A stretch of DNA of 37,139 nt from Betaproteobacteria bacterium (lineage in GTDB: Bacteria > Pseudomonadota > Gammaproteobacteria > Burkholderiales > Casimicrobiaceae): assembly GCA_016861105.1 (NCBI GenBank), contig BOKS01000023.1:1-37139 (forward strand), in the 5' to 3' direction. The notes under the pieces are model-generated. The model ran no database searches. It saw only the letters and a program-made list of their open reading frames with translations, and was not told the origin of the DNA. The translations under genes and the position numbers were made by a program. Of the stretch, positions 1-7,933 are shown piece after piece (position 1 is the first letter of the stretch; each line of letters starts with the position of its first letter).

Positions 1-645
1 ATCAAAGCCCAGGCGCAGTCGTGGGGCGACATCGGCGGCGCCCTGACCACGGCGCGCGGCATCGGCGACACGAGATCGCGCGACTTGGCGCTCGCCGACA
101 TCGTCGAAGCCCAGGCGCAGTCCGGCGACATCGGCGGCGCCCTGGCCACGGCACGCCGGATCGCCGACGCGAGATCGCGCGCCTTGACGCTTACCGACAT
201 CGCCAGAGCGCAGGCGCAGGCGAGGGACCGGGAGGCTGCGGCCCAGACGTTCACGGCCGCCCTGGCCGCGACGCGCGGCATCGCCGAGGCGGACTCGCGC
301 GCCTGGGCGCTTCGCGCGATCGCCAAGGCGCAGGCGCAGGCGAGCGACTTCGCCGCCGCCCTGGCCACGGCGCGCAGCATCGACGATACGGGCCAGCGCG
401 CCGACGCGGTTCGCGACATCGCCGCAGCACAGGCGCAGGTGGGCGAGACCGCCGCTGCACTGGCCACGGCGCGCGGCATCGGCGACGCGTTCCGGCGGGC
501 CTCGGCGCTCACCTCCATCGCCGAAGCGCAGACGCAGGCGGGCGACATCGCCGCCGCCCTTGAGACCATCGACACCATCCGTGAGCCCGGGCCTCGCACG
601 GTGGCGCTTGCTGACCTCGCCCGCCACCTCGCCGCAACACGCTGA
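1..645 (+). CDS. 33-residue TPR-like repeat protein, 3' part only
   Basis: The frame is open from the first base, so the gene starts outside the window and the first ATG (85) is internal. The visible 214 residues consist almost wholly of six repeats of about 33 residues. Each has the pattern I-x-x-A-Q-A-Q-x-x-D-x-x-x-A-L-A-T-A-R-x-I-x-D-x-x-x-R-A-x-A-L-x-D, and one carries a 7-residue insertion. The length and the spacing of Ala, Leu and Ala fit a tetratricopeptide-like helical-pair solenoid. The DNA repeats too, which suggests recent unit duplication. No catalytic motif is visible. Such repeats usually act as protein-binding scaffolds; the partner is unknown. The protein ends just after the last repeat. 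Confidence 0.8.
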   Translation: MKAQAQSWGDIGGALTTARGIGDTRSRDLALADIVEAQAQSGDIGGALATARRIADARSRALTLTDIARAQAQARDREAAAQTFTAALAATRGIAEADSRAWALRAIAKAQAQASDFAAALATARSIDDTGQRADAVRDIAAAQAQVGETAAALATARGIGDAFRRASALTSIAEAQTQAGDIAAALETIDTIREPGPRTVALADLARHLAATR

Positions 646-685
646 CAGCCTCTCCCTGCGCTGGTCATCCTCCCACCGCGCAGCA

Positions 686-832
686 CTGGCGACGGCGGCG
701 GCTGCGTAGTCTGGCGGGCTGATAGGAACACTTCCAGAACGCCTGGACGCGTGGTTCGCCGCGCGCGCGGCTCACGGCCGCGTCGGCACCAGCTTTGCCA
801 TGCTCGCCGTCGCGTGCCGGCCGGCAGGCTGA
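686..832 (+). pseudogene. Decayed copy of the start of the Lhr-like helicase gene
   Basis: From 703 this region aligns with the start of the helicase gene at 3966, offset 3263 bases. The 13 bases at 703-715 are identical to 3966-3978, and AGGAACACTTCC is shared downstream. The helicase GTG start (3982) corresponds to CTG at 719, so initiation is lost. Reading on gives L-I-GTLPERLDAWFAAR, against M-A-GTLPEHLDTWFTAR in the helicase. Three net inserted bases scramble a short stretch, then AML matches in frame again, and a TGA follows at 830. Similarity extends upstream to about 686. The fragment covers only the first 30 or so codons and none of the helicase motifs, so it is a non-functional remnant. 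Confidence 0.8.
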
Positions 833-844
833 GCCCGGAACGCA

Positions 845-874
845 ACGTCCCCGCGGCGCGAGCCGCGGGGACGT
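845..874 (-). terminator. Perfect 13-bp hairpin after the PAP2 gene
   Basis: The arms at 845-857 and 862-874 are perfectly complementary and enclose a 4-base loop (GCGA on the plus strand). The hairpin lies 28 bases beyond the stop of the minus-strand phosphatase gene, where a terminator is expected. No T-tract follows, so efficient intrinsic termination is uncertain. Confidence 0.5.
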
Positions 875-901
875 GCAACGGACGGCCGTTCGGGCGTCGG
901 C

Positions 902-2257
902 TCAGTCGAAGATCGGCTTCAGCTTCGCCAGCGTCCGCGCCGCCACCTGCCGGCCGATCTCCTCGCCGGCGGCGACGTCGTAGCGGTAGTGGATGCCCGC
1001 GGCGAGGCGCGCCTCGCCCACCTCGCGGACGAACGCGAGCATCGCCGGCGCATCGAGCGGGAACAGGCTCGCGAGCACGATGCCCGAGGCGCTCGACATG
1101 CAGGAATGCGCCGACGGGTAACTGGGGTGCGCGGGCGGCGGCACGACCGTCGTCAGGCTCGCGTCGAGCTGCGACGGCCGGATGTGCCAGTAGGCGTACT
1201 TGGCATCCCAGCAGGCGACGAAGCTGTCGTAGAACGCCGTCGTCAGCGCCGCATAGGTCGCGGCGAGGCGCGGGCGGTCCTCGCCGAGCCGGTAGGCGAG
1301 CGCCAGACGGCCGAGCTGCTCGTTCCAGAACTGGAAGATGCGCGCACCGCCATAGGCCTCCCAGAACACCGCGTCCGAGTTGGTCTTCGGCGTGCGCGGA
1401 TAGGCCTTCAGCTCGGCGAGCGCGGCGGCGGTCTCGGACGCATCGTGCGCGGGCGGCGCGGACGGGCGCACCGCATCGCCCGAGGGCAGGATCCAGGTGC
1501 GCCAGGTGCCGGCGAGCGGTGCGGCCGGGTTCGTGCCCTGCCAGCGCCCGGGCCCGGTCGGCACGGTGCCGGTCCAGCGCCGCGAGAACCCGTCCTCCTC
1601 GGCGCGGGCGAGCGCGCGGGCCGCGATCGCCTCGCCGATCTTCCGTCCCGCCTCGGCATCCGAGGGGAACTCGAGCCCGGCGAGCTGGCGCAGCGTCACC
1701 TCCTCCTCGGCCAGTGCGGCGAAGCGGGACGCCTCGGCCGGGATCAGCGCGGAGAGGATCGCGCTCGCCGCCGCGGCCACGGCCGCGGCCTCGGACGGAT
1801 AGGAGGGCGCGGTCGCCCTGCCGCCCGGCACCGCGAGGGCGGCGAGCTGCGCGGCAGGCGCCTGGCGCCGGTAGCGCTCCTTCGCCGCCCAGACGACCAC
1901 GCTGACGTCGTGCAGGCTGGCGTGCAGCAGCGCGAGCGCGCGCGCGGCACCGGGGACGGTGATGTGGCGGTCCACCAGCGCATCGACCGCCACTTCGTTC
2001 CAGCGCTGCACCGGCCCGCCGGTCTCGGCGCGGCGCAGCCGCAGCGCGAGGTCGGCCGGGCGGTCGCGCATGCGCGCGCGCAGCGCGGCGAGCTCGGCCG
2101 CGGTCGCGGCCGCGCTGGGCGGCGGCGGCACAACGATCTCGGCGGCATTGGCGATCAGGAAGGTGGGCCAGGCGGCGACGCGGGCGGGCTCCGCCGGTGC
2201 CGGGCCGGCGAGACAGGCCGCGATCGCTCCCGCGGCAAGAGGTGTGACGAGGCGCAT
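902..2257 (-). CDS. Secreted PAP2 / vanadium-haloperoxidase-like phosphatase
   Basis: A protein of 451 residues. The ATG at 2257 is preceded by AAGGAGA at a good distance and opens an apparent signal peptide (cleavage about residue 22, after APA), so the product is probably periplasmic. The C-terminal third carries the PAP2 phosphate/vanadate pocket: K353-x6-R360-P, then PSAHS (381-385, family usual PSGH), then R417-x5-H423-x3-D427. The long helical N-terminal part is typical of the bacterial vanadium-chloroperoxidase-like branch. The family holds acid phosphatases and haloperoxidases, and the sequence alone does not separate them. It is transcribed divergently from an AraC-type regulator. 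That pairing, with the tandem repeats between the genes, suggests control by that regulator. Confidence 0.88.
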   Translation of the reverse strand: MRLVTPLAAGAIAACLAGPAPAEPARVAAWPTFLIANAAEIVVPPPPSAAATAAELAALRARMRDRPADLALRLRRAETGGPVQRWNEVAVDALVDRHITVPGAARALALLHASLHDVSVVVWAAKERYRRQAPAAQLAALAVPGGRATAPSYPSEAAAVAAAASAILSALIPAEASRFAALAEEEVTLRQLAGLEFPSDAEAGRKIGEAIAARALARAEEDGFSRRWTGTVPTGPGRWQGTNPAAPLAGTWRTWILPSGDAVRPSAPPAHDASETAAALAELKAYPRTPKTNSDAVFWEAYGGARIFQFWNEQLGRLALAYRLGEDRPRLAATYAALTTAFYDSFVACWDAKYAYWHIRPSQLDASLTTVVPPPAHPSYPSAHSCMSSASGIVLASLFPLDAPAMLAFVREVGEARLAAGIHYRYDVAAGEEIGRQVAARTLAKLKPIFD

Positions 2258-2316
2258 GGGCGCGGTCTCCTTGGGGGTCAAGCAAGGCGGCCATGCTGCG
2301 CCGGATGCGCGGGCGG

Positions 2317-2354
2317 TTCTGTCCCGCACGCGCCATCCTGTCCCGGAAACGCCA
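2317..2354. promoter_or_regulatory. Two tandem 19-bp direct repeats, possible AraC-family operator
   Basis: Positions 2317-2335 and 2336-2354 are adjacent 19-mers identical at 15 of 19 bases. Both share CTGTCCCG, then a spacer, then CGCCA. They lie in the 126-bp region between the divergent phosphatase and AraC-type genes. Direct repeats about two helical turns apart are the usual site form for AraC-family regulators. A partial copy (GTCCCGCCA) occurs at 2376, just before the regulator's start. Binding is inferred. Confidence 0.5.
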
Positions 2355-2383
2355 CTGACATGTTCGGTTGGTAGCGTCCCGCC

Positions 2384-3937
2384 ATGGTCGTGATGCCGCC
2401 ACGCGATGCGGCGCCGGCCGCCGCGCGCGATGCGGCGGGCCGCACGCAGACGAACACCACCCCGGCGATCGGGCGCGCGGTTGCCACGCTGCACGCGCTG
2501 CTCGCCGCCGACCCCGCCGCATCGCCATCCACCGCCGCGCTCGCCGCCTCCGCCGGGATCGCGCCGCGCACCTTGCAGCGGCACGTCCGCGCCGCACTCG
2601 GCACGCGTCCGAAGACGCTGGCGCGACGGCTGCGTCTCGGCGCGGCGCGGGACGCCTTGCTGGCCGGCGAGGCGACCTCGGTGATCGACGTCGCGCTCCA
2701 GCACGGCTTCGCCAATCCCGGACGGTTCGCGGTCGCCTATCGCGAGGCCTTCGGCGAGTCGCCGTCGGCCACGCTGCGTGCGGCGCGCGCGCGACGGCGC
2801 GGCGCGCTCCGGCCCGGCGATACCGGCCCGCTGATCGAGCTGCGCCCGGTCCAGGACGCGGATGCCGCGCGCGCGCGCCGCGCGACCGACGAACTCGCCA
2901 TGGCGCTCTGCCGGCGCCGCGATCTTTCCCTCCGCGATCCGGCCGCGCCCGTTCCGGCCGCGGAGGCACGTCGCCTGTTCCGGCTGGAGGCGCGGATCGA
3001 TGCCGACCGCGTCGTGCTGACGCTCTCCGATCCTGCGCGCGGCGTGATGGTCTGGGCCGGGCAGGAGGCGATCGCACCCCTGCACGGTCTCGCCTGGCCG
3101 GATCGCGCGGCCGCCGCGGTGCGCGCCGCGCTGGAGGAGGCGCGTGTCGAGGAGGCGCGCAGGACGCCGCGCCGCGCCGCCGACACCGAGACGCTGGTGA
3201 CGCGCGCACGCCCCGCCGCTCTCTCGCTCGAGCGCGGCACGGTCGCGGTCGCGCTCGACCTCCTGAACGACGCGCTGCGCCGCGACCCCGCGCATCCGGT
3301 CGCGCACGCGCTCGCCGGCTGGTCGCATGCGCAGAGCGCGATGCACAACTTCGTCCGTGATCCCGACGCCGAGCGTGCACGGGCGCATGAGCACGCGCTG
3401 CGCGCGGTGGCGCTCGCGCCCGACGATCCGGAGGTGCTGACCCACGCCGCGGCGGTGATGTCGCTGATGCACCGGCTGGACGAGGCCGAGCGGCTGGCGC
3501 TGCGCGCGGTCGCGCTCGACCCGACGCTCGCCGAGGCGCAGCGGAGGCTCGGCTGGATCCGCGTCTACCAGCGCGACGCGACGGCTTCCCTGCCGATCTT
3601 CCGCCGCACGCTGAGCATGTTCCCGGACGGGCGCAACGCGGGGCTATCGCTGGTGGGCATCGGGATGGCGCGCTTCATCGCCGAGGACTACGCGCGCGCC
3701 GCCAGAGCCTTCGCCCGCGCCCTCGACGTCCGGCCGACCCTGGCCTGGGTCCACCGGCTGCTTGCCGCCGCCGCGATGGAGACCGGCACGACCGCGGCGG
3801 CGCGGCGGTCGGTCGCAGCGCTGCAACGCGCCTTCCCCGACATCACCGTGGGCCAGGTCGGCCAGTCGCTGATGCTCGATCCGCTCACGCTCCAGCGGAT
3901 GCTGGACGGGCTCGCCCGCGCCGGCCTGCCACGCTGA
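2384..3937 (+). CDS. AraC-type HTH regulator with TolB-N-like and TPR domains
   Basis: A protein of 517 residues. Residues about 25-135 form an AraC-type double helix-turn-helix, with the family's second-HTH signature around ALQHGFANPGRFAVAYREAF. Residues about 145-260 resemble the TolB-N/FlgO-like domain (pattern RLEARIDADRVVLTLSD followed by VWAGQE). That domain usually sits between a CadC-type winged helix, or an adenylate cyclase domain, and TPRs. Residues about 275-510 contain several TPR-like units (ALRAVALAPDDPEVL, RAVALDPTLAEAQRRLGW). The end, with FPDITVGQV and LARAGLPR, is also typical of the cyclase/TPR group. AraC HTHs are normally C-terminal, so this order is unusual. The protein is probably a cytoplasmic regulator of the divergent phosphatase gene. 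ATG 2393 is an alternative start; no strong ribosome site is visible. Confidence 0.85.
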   Translation: MVVMPPRDAAPAAARDAAGRTQTNTTPAIGRAVATLHALLAADPAASPSTAALAASAGIAPRTLQRHVRAALGTRPKTLARRLRLGAARDALLAGEATSVIDVALQHGFANPGRFAVAYREAFGESPSATLRAARARRRGALRPGDTGPLIELRPVQDADAARARRATDELAMALCRRRDLSLRDPAAPVPAAEARRLFRLEARIDADRVVLTLSDPARGVMVWAGQEAIAPLHGLAWPDRAAAAVRAALEEARVEEARRTPRRAADTETLVTRARPAALSLERGTVAVALDLLNDALRRDPAHPVAHALAGWSHAQSAMHNFVRDPDAERARAHEHALRAVALAPDDPEVLTHAAAVMSLMHRLDEAERLALRAVALDPTLAEAQRRLGWIRVYQRDATASLPIFRRTLSMFPDGRNAGLSLVGIGMARFIAEDYARAARAFARALDVRPTLAWVHRLLAAAAMETGTTAAARRSVAALQRAFPDITVGQVGQSLMLDPLTLQRMLDGLARAGLPR

Positions 3938-3981
3938 CGCCCCCGCTGGCGGCGGCGCCGGCGGATGCGTAGTCTGGCCAG

Positions 3982-6558
3982 GTGGCAGGAACACTTCCGG
4001 AACACCTGGATACTTGGTTCACCGCTCGCGGCTGGTCGCCGCACCCGCACCAGCTTGCGATGCTGGCGGAGGCGCGCGCGGGCCGTTCGGCGCTGCTGAT
4101 CGCGCCCACCGGCGCGGGCAAGACGCTCGCAGGGTTCCTGCCCAGCCTCGCCGCGCTGGCGGAGGACCCGCGACCGGGGCTGCACACGCTCTATGTCTCG
4201 CCCCTGAAGGCGCTCGCCACCGACATCGCGCGCAACCTGACGCGCCCGGTCGCGGAGATGGGGCTGCCGATCGCGATCGAGACCCGCACCGGCGACACCG
4301 ACGCCGCGACGCGCAGACGCCAGCGCGAGGCCCCGCCGCAGATCCTGCTCACCACGCCCGAGAGCCTGGCGGTGATGCTGTCGATGGAGGACGCGGGCCG
4401 GACCTTCGCCGGGCTCTCGACGATCGTCGTCGACGAGATCCATGCGCTCGCCGGCACCAAGCGCGGCGATCAGCTCGCGCTCGGGCTTTCGCGTCTCGCA
4501 ACCCTCTCGCCCGCGGCGCGGCGCGTCGGTCTTTCCGCCACCGTGCCGCATCGCGCGCCGCTGGTCGCGTTCCTCTCGGCGGACGGCCGCGGCGGCGACG
4601 TTGCGATCGTCGAGGCGCCCGAGGGCGCCGCGCCCGACATCACCGTGCGCCTGCCGGACGGACCGCTTCCCTGGTCGGGCCACATGGGGTTGCTCGCGGC
4701 CCCGGCGATCTACGACCTGATCCGTTCCGCCGGCACGGCGATCGTGTTCGTCAACACGCGCGCCCAGGCCGAACTCGTGTTCCAGGCTCTGTGGCGGCTG
4801 AACGACGACGCGCTGCCGATCGCGCTGCATCACGGCAGCCTCGCGCGCGAGCAGCGGGCGAAGGTCGAGGCCGCGATGGCCGAGGGGCGGCTGAAGGCTG
4901 TGGTGGCCACCTCCTCGCTCGATCTCGGCATCGACTGGGGCGATGTCGATCTCGTCATCCAGGTCGGCGCGCCGAAGGGCGTGAGCCGTCTGATGCAGCG
5001 CATCGGCCGCGCCAACCACCGCTGGGACGAGCCCTCGCGCGCGATCCTCGTGCCCGCCAACCGCTTCGAGGTGCTGGAGTGCCGCTGCGCCGTCGCCGGC
5101 GTGGCCGCGCGCGATCTCGACGGCGATCCGCCGCCGCCGGGCGGGCTCGACGTGCTCGCCCAGCACATCCTCGGCGTCGTGTGCTCGGGGCCGATCCATC
5201 CGGACGATCTCTACGCCGAGGTGACACGCGCCGCGCCCTACGCCGATCTCTTGCGCCAGGACTTCGACGACGTGGTGCGCTTCGTCGAGGACGGCGGCTA
5301 CGCGCTCGCCGCCTACGAGCGCTACCGCAAGCTGTTCCGCGACGCCGAGGGACGGCTGCATGTGGCGAACGCACGCGTCGCCCGCCAGCACCGCATGAAC
5401 ATCGGCACGATCGTCGAGGCACCGCTTCTGAAGGTGAAGCTCGGCCGCGGCTTCGGCGGGCACGTGCTCGGCGAGATCGAGGAGTACTTCGTCTCCATGC
5501 TCCAGCCCGGCGACACCTTCATGTTCGCCGGACGGCTGCTGCGCTTCGAGCGGCTGCACGAGACGATGGTGGAATGTTCTCCCGGCAAGGGCGATGACCC
5601 GAAGGTGCCGGCCTATGCCGGCGGACGGCTGCCGCTGACGACCTCTCTCGCCGACCGGGTGCGCGCGCTGCTCCAGGACCCGGCGCAGTGGCACGACCTG
5701 CCCGAGGACGTCGCCGAGTGGCTGCGCCTGCAGAAGTCGCGCTCGCGCCTGCCCGGGCGGAACGACCTGCTGGTCGAGACCTTCCCGCGCGGCGGCCGCT
5801 GGTTCCTGGTCGCCTACTGCTTCGAGGGCCGCAACGCGCACCAGACGCTGGGGATGCTGCTGACGCGGCGGATGGAGCGCGCGGGTTTCGGCCCCTTGGG
5901 CTTCGTCGCCACCGACTACGTGGTCGCCGTCTGGTCGGCGCACCAGCCGACCCGTGTCGCGGATCTGTTCGGCGAGGACATGCTGGGCGACGATCTCGAG
6001 GAGTGGATGGCCGAGTCGTCCATGCTCCGCCGCACCTTCCGCAATGTCGCCGTGATCGCGGGGCTGGTCGATCGTCACCATCCGGGCTCGGAGAAGTCGC
6101 GCCGCCAGGTGACCGTGAACACCGACCTGATCTACGACGTGCTGCGCAAGCACGAGCCCGACCATGTGCTGCTGCGCGCCACGCAGGCGGACGCTGCGCG
6201 CGGCCTGGTCGATGTCGGCCGCGTCGCCGCCCTCTTGAAGCGCGCGAAAGGCCGCGTGGTGCACATGGCGCTCTCGCGCGTCTCGCCGCTCGCCGTGCCG
6301 GTGCTGCTCGAGGTCGGCAAGGAGAGCGTCGCCGGTGCGGGCGAGGACGCGCTGCTCGCCGAGGCCGAGGAGGCGGCGCTGGTCGCCGAGGCGCTGGGCG
6401 AGGCCGAGCCGCCGCCCGCCCCCGTCCATCCCGTGCACCGCGCCAACGCCGCGCGCGACCGCCACCGGCCCTCGGGCCATGCGCTCGGCACGCAAGGGCG
6501 GGCGACCCTGCGCACGATCCGCGGCCGGCGCCAGGGCGAGCTGCCGCTCCCCGAATGA
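3982..6558 (+). CDS. Ligase-associated DEXH-box DNA helicase (Lhr-like)
   Basis: An 858-residue superfamily 2 helicase. Walker A is APTGAGKT (41-48), Walker B DEIH (151-154), motif III SAT (185-187), and motif VI lies in QRIGRANHR. The long C-terminal region is Lhr-like. This family acts in DNA repair, commonly beside an ATP-dependent ligase, an exonuclease and PdeM; here only PdeM is adjacent, overlapping by four bases (ATGA). The start is GTG, since the next in-frame ATG would remove the start of the helicase core. No clear Shine-Dalgarno sequence is seen. The first 30 or so codons and the upstream DNA have a decayed copy at 686-832. Confidence 0.95.
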   Translation: MAGTLPEHLDTWFTARGWSPHPHQLAMLAEARAGRSALLIAPTGAGKTLAGFLPSLAALAEDPRPGLHTLYVSPLKALATDIARNLTRPVAEMGLPIAIETRTGDTDAATRRRQREAPPQILLTTPESLAVMLSMEDAGRTFAGLSTIVVDEIHALAGTKRGDQLALGLSRLATLSPAARRVGLSATVPHRAPLVAFLSADGRGGDVAIVEAPEGAAPDITVRLPDGPLPWSGHMGLLAAPAIYDLIRSAGTAIVFVNTRAQAELVFQALWRLNDDALPIALHHGSLAREQRAKVEAAMAEGRLKAVVATSSLDLGIDWGDVDLVIQVGAPKGVSRLMQRIGRANHRWDEPSRAILVPANRFEVLECRCAVAGVAARDLDGDPPPPGGLDVLAQHILGVVCSGPIHPDDLYAEVTRAAPYADLLRQDFDDVVRFVEDGGYALAAYERYRKLFRDAEGRLHVANARVARQHRMNIGTIVEAPLLKVKLGRGFGGHVLGEIEEYFVSMLQPGDTFMFAGRLLRFERLHETMVECSPGKGDDPKVPAYAGGRLPLTTSLADRVRALLQDPAQWHDLPEDVAEWLRLQKSRSRLPGRNDLLVETFPRGGRWFLVAYCFEGRNAHQTLGMLLTRRMERAGFGPLGFVATDYVVAVWSAHQPTRVADLFGEDMLGDDLEEWMAESSMLRRTFRNVAVIAGLVDRHHPGSEKSRRQVTVNTDLIYDVLRKHEPDHVLLRATQADAARGLVDVGRVAALLKRAKGRVVHMALSRVSPLAVPVLLEVGKESVAGAGEDALLAEAEEAALVAEALGEAEPPPAPVHPVHRANAARDRHRPSGHALGTQGRATLRTIRGRRQGELPLPE

Positions 6559-7238
6559 CGGCCGCGTCGATCCACATCGCCGGCGAGCGGCTGATGCTCG
6601 ATCCCGAGGGCGTGCTCTGGTGGCCGGCGCGCCGGCTGCTCGCGGTCGCCGACCTGCATCTCGAGAAGGGCTCGTCGCTCGCCGCGCGCGGCGCGCTCGT
6701 GCCACCCTATGACAGCCGCGCCACGCTCGACCGGCTGCTGCCGCTGGTGCGGCGATACAAGCCCGAGCGGCTGGTGGCGCTGGGCGATTCGTTCCACGAC
6801 CGGCACGGCGCCGCGCGGCTCGCGCGCGAGGACGCCGCGCGCATCGCCGCACTCGCGCAGTCGGTGGAGCTCATCTGGGTGCTCGGCAACCACGATCCCG
6901 CCCCGCCCGAGGGCCTGCCCGGTGTGACGACCGAGGCCCTGCGCGAGGGTCCGCTCACCTTCCTGCATGACGCGACGGGAAGGCCCGGCGAGATCTCCGG
7001 TCATCTGCACCCCAAGGCCGCCATTGCGACGCGTGGCAAGTGGGTGAGCCGCGCCTGCTTCGTCGCCGATGCGCGCCGCGTCCTGCTGCCGGCCTTCGGC
7101 GCCTACACGGGCGGGCTCGACGTGCGCGACCAGGCGATCCGCGCGCTCTTCCCGCGCGGCGGCCGCGCCTTCCTGCTCGGGCGCGGGCGCCTCTACAGCT
7201 TCACGCTCGCCGAGCTGCGCGAGGCCGAGCCTGCCTGA
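6555..7238 (+). CDS. pdeM: Ligase-associated metallophosphoesterase PdeM
   Basis: A 227-residue calcineurin-like phosphoesterase of the ligase-associated group. The dinuclear metal site is complete: D33-L-H35, GDSFHD (77-82), GNHD (111-114) and SGHLH (148-152). The start ATG overlaps the helicase stop as ATGA, so the two are probably translationally coupled. The family is proposed to be a nuclease or phosphodiesterase that processes DNA ends with the helicase and ligase. Its length fits the family. The gene ends 16 bases before the stop of a convergent fasciclin gene. Confidence 0.93.
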   Translation: MTAASIHIAGERLMLDPEGVLWWPARRLLAVADLHLEKGSSLAARGALVPPYDSRATLDRLLPLVRRYKPERLVALGDSFHDRHGAARLAREDAARIAALAQSVELIWVLGNHDPAPPEGLPGVTTEALREGPLTFLHDATGRPGEISGHLHPKAAIATRGKWVSRACFVADARRVLLPAFGAYTGGLDVRDQAIRALFPRGGRAFLLGRGRLYSFTLAELREAEPA

Positions 7239-7254
7239 CGGGCACAGCGGCGCC

Positions 7255-7827
7255 TCACGGCAGGATCGGCCGGTTGACGATGTGGACGATCCCGTTCGAG
7301 GCCGGAATGTCGGCGCGCGTGATCGTCGACGCACCCCAGGCGACGACGCCCGCGCCGGCGCCGTAGCCGGCATCGCGCTCCGAGCGCACCGTCACGCGGT
7401 TCGAATCAGTGCCGTCGACGACGATGCGGTTGCCGTTCTGCGTGGTCAGCCGGACGGTCCGACCCTCGAACTCCGACAGCGAGTGGCGACCCTCGACCAC
7501 GTGCGCGTTGACCAGCGCACGGCCGCGCACCGAGTCGGCCCGACCGTCGTCGGGGAACAGCGCCTGGCGCTGGCTGGCCGGGATCTCGCCCCAGCCGCTG
7601 TCGGTCGGCGCGAACACGGTATACACCCCGGCGCTGCGCAGCATCCCATCCGCCTCGGTGCGGTTGATCGCATCGACGAAGCGCTCGAGATCGGAATCGC
7701 TCGCCAGCACCGTGGCGATGTCGCGATGCGCCGGCGCGGGCGCGGCCCGCTCGGTGGTCGCCGCGCCGCTGCAGGCCGCGAGCGCCAACCCGGCGCTGCC
7801 CAGCAGGATGATCCGTCGCGTGGTCAT
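7255..7827 (-). CDS. Fasciclin (FAS1) domain lipoprotein
   Basis: A 190-residue protein. A short hydrophobic leader ends in a lipobox (LAAC, Cys19) followed by Ser and Gly, so it is probably an outer-membrane or periplasmic lipoprotein. One FAS1 domain fills residues about 37-190, with the conserved YTVFAPTD and, at the end, NGIVHIVNRPILP. FAS1 domains serve adhesion or protein contacts and have no known enzymatic motif. The start has GGGAGAA about ten bases upstream. A second FAS1 gene lies 0.8 kb away on the same strand, separated by a PaiB-like gene. Confidence 0.9.
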   Translation of the reverse strand: MTTRRIILLGSAGLALAACSGAATTERAAPAPAHRDIATVLASDSDLERFVDAINRTEADGMLRSAGVYTVFAPTDSGWGEIPASQRQALFPDDGRADSVRGRALVNAHVVEGRHSLSEFEGRTVRLTTQNGNRIVVDGTDSNRVTVRSERDAGYGAGAGVVAWGASTITRADIPASNGIVHIVNRPILP

Positions 7828-7881
7828 GATCGCTTCTCCCGTCCTTGCGCGGCGACGCGGCCCGTTGCGGGACCGGCATCG

Positions 7882-7900
7882 CGGCCGGCAGCGCCGGCCG
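7882..7900 (-). terminator. 8-bp hairpin after the PaiB-like gene
   Basis: CGGCCGGC (7882-7889) and GCCGGCCG (7893-7900) form a perfect stem with a 3-base loop, about 33 bases past the stop of the minus-strand gene at 7934. No T-tract follows, so termination is only a possibility. Confidence 0.3.
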
Positions 7901-7933
7901 TCGCGTCCGGGACTGCCGTCGCGAACGAGGCTG

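Noticed and set aside
1..645. CRISPR-like regular repeats
   Set aside because: The period is about 99 bases, in frame and protein-coding, without unique spacers.
3688..6852. Very long open frame on the minus strand across the helicase gene
   Set aside because: Its translation is Arg/Gly/His-rich with no family motif, while the plus strand carries a complete helicase. It is a shadow of high-GC coding.
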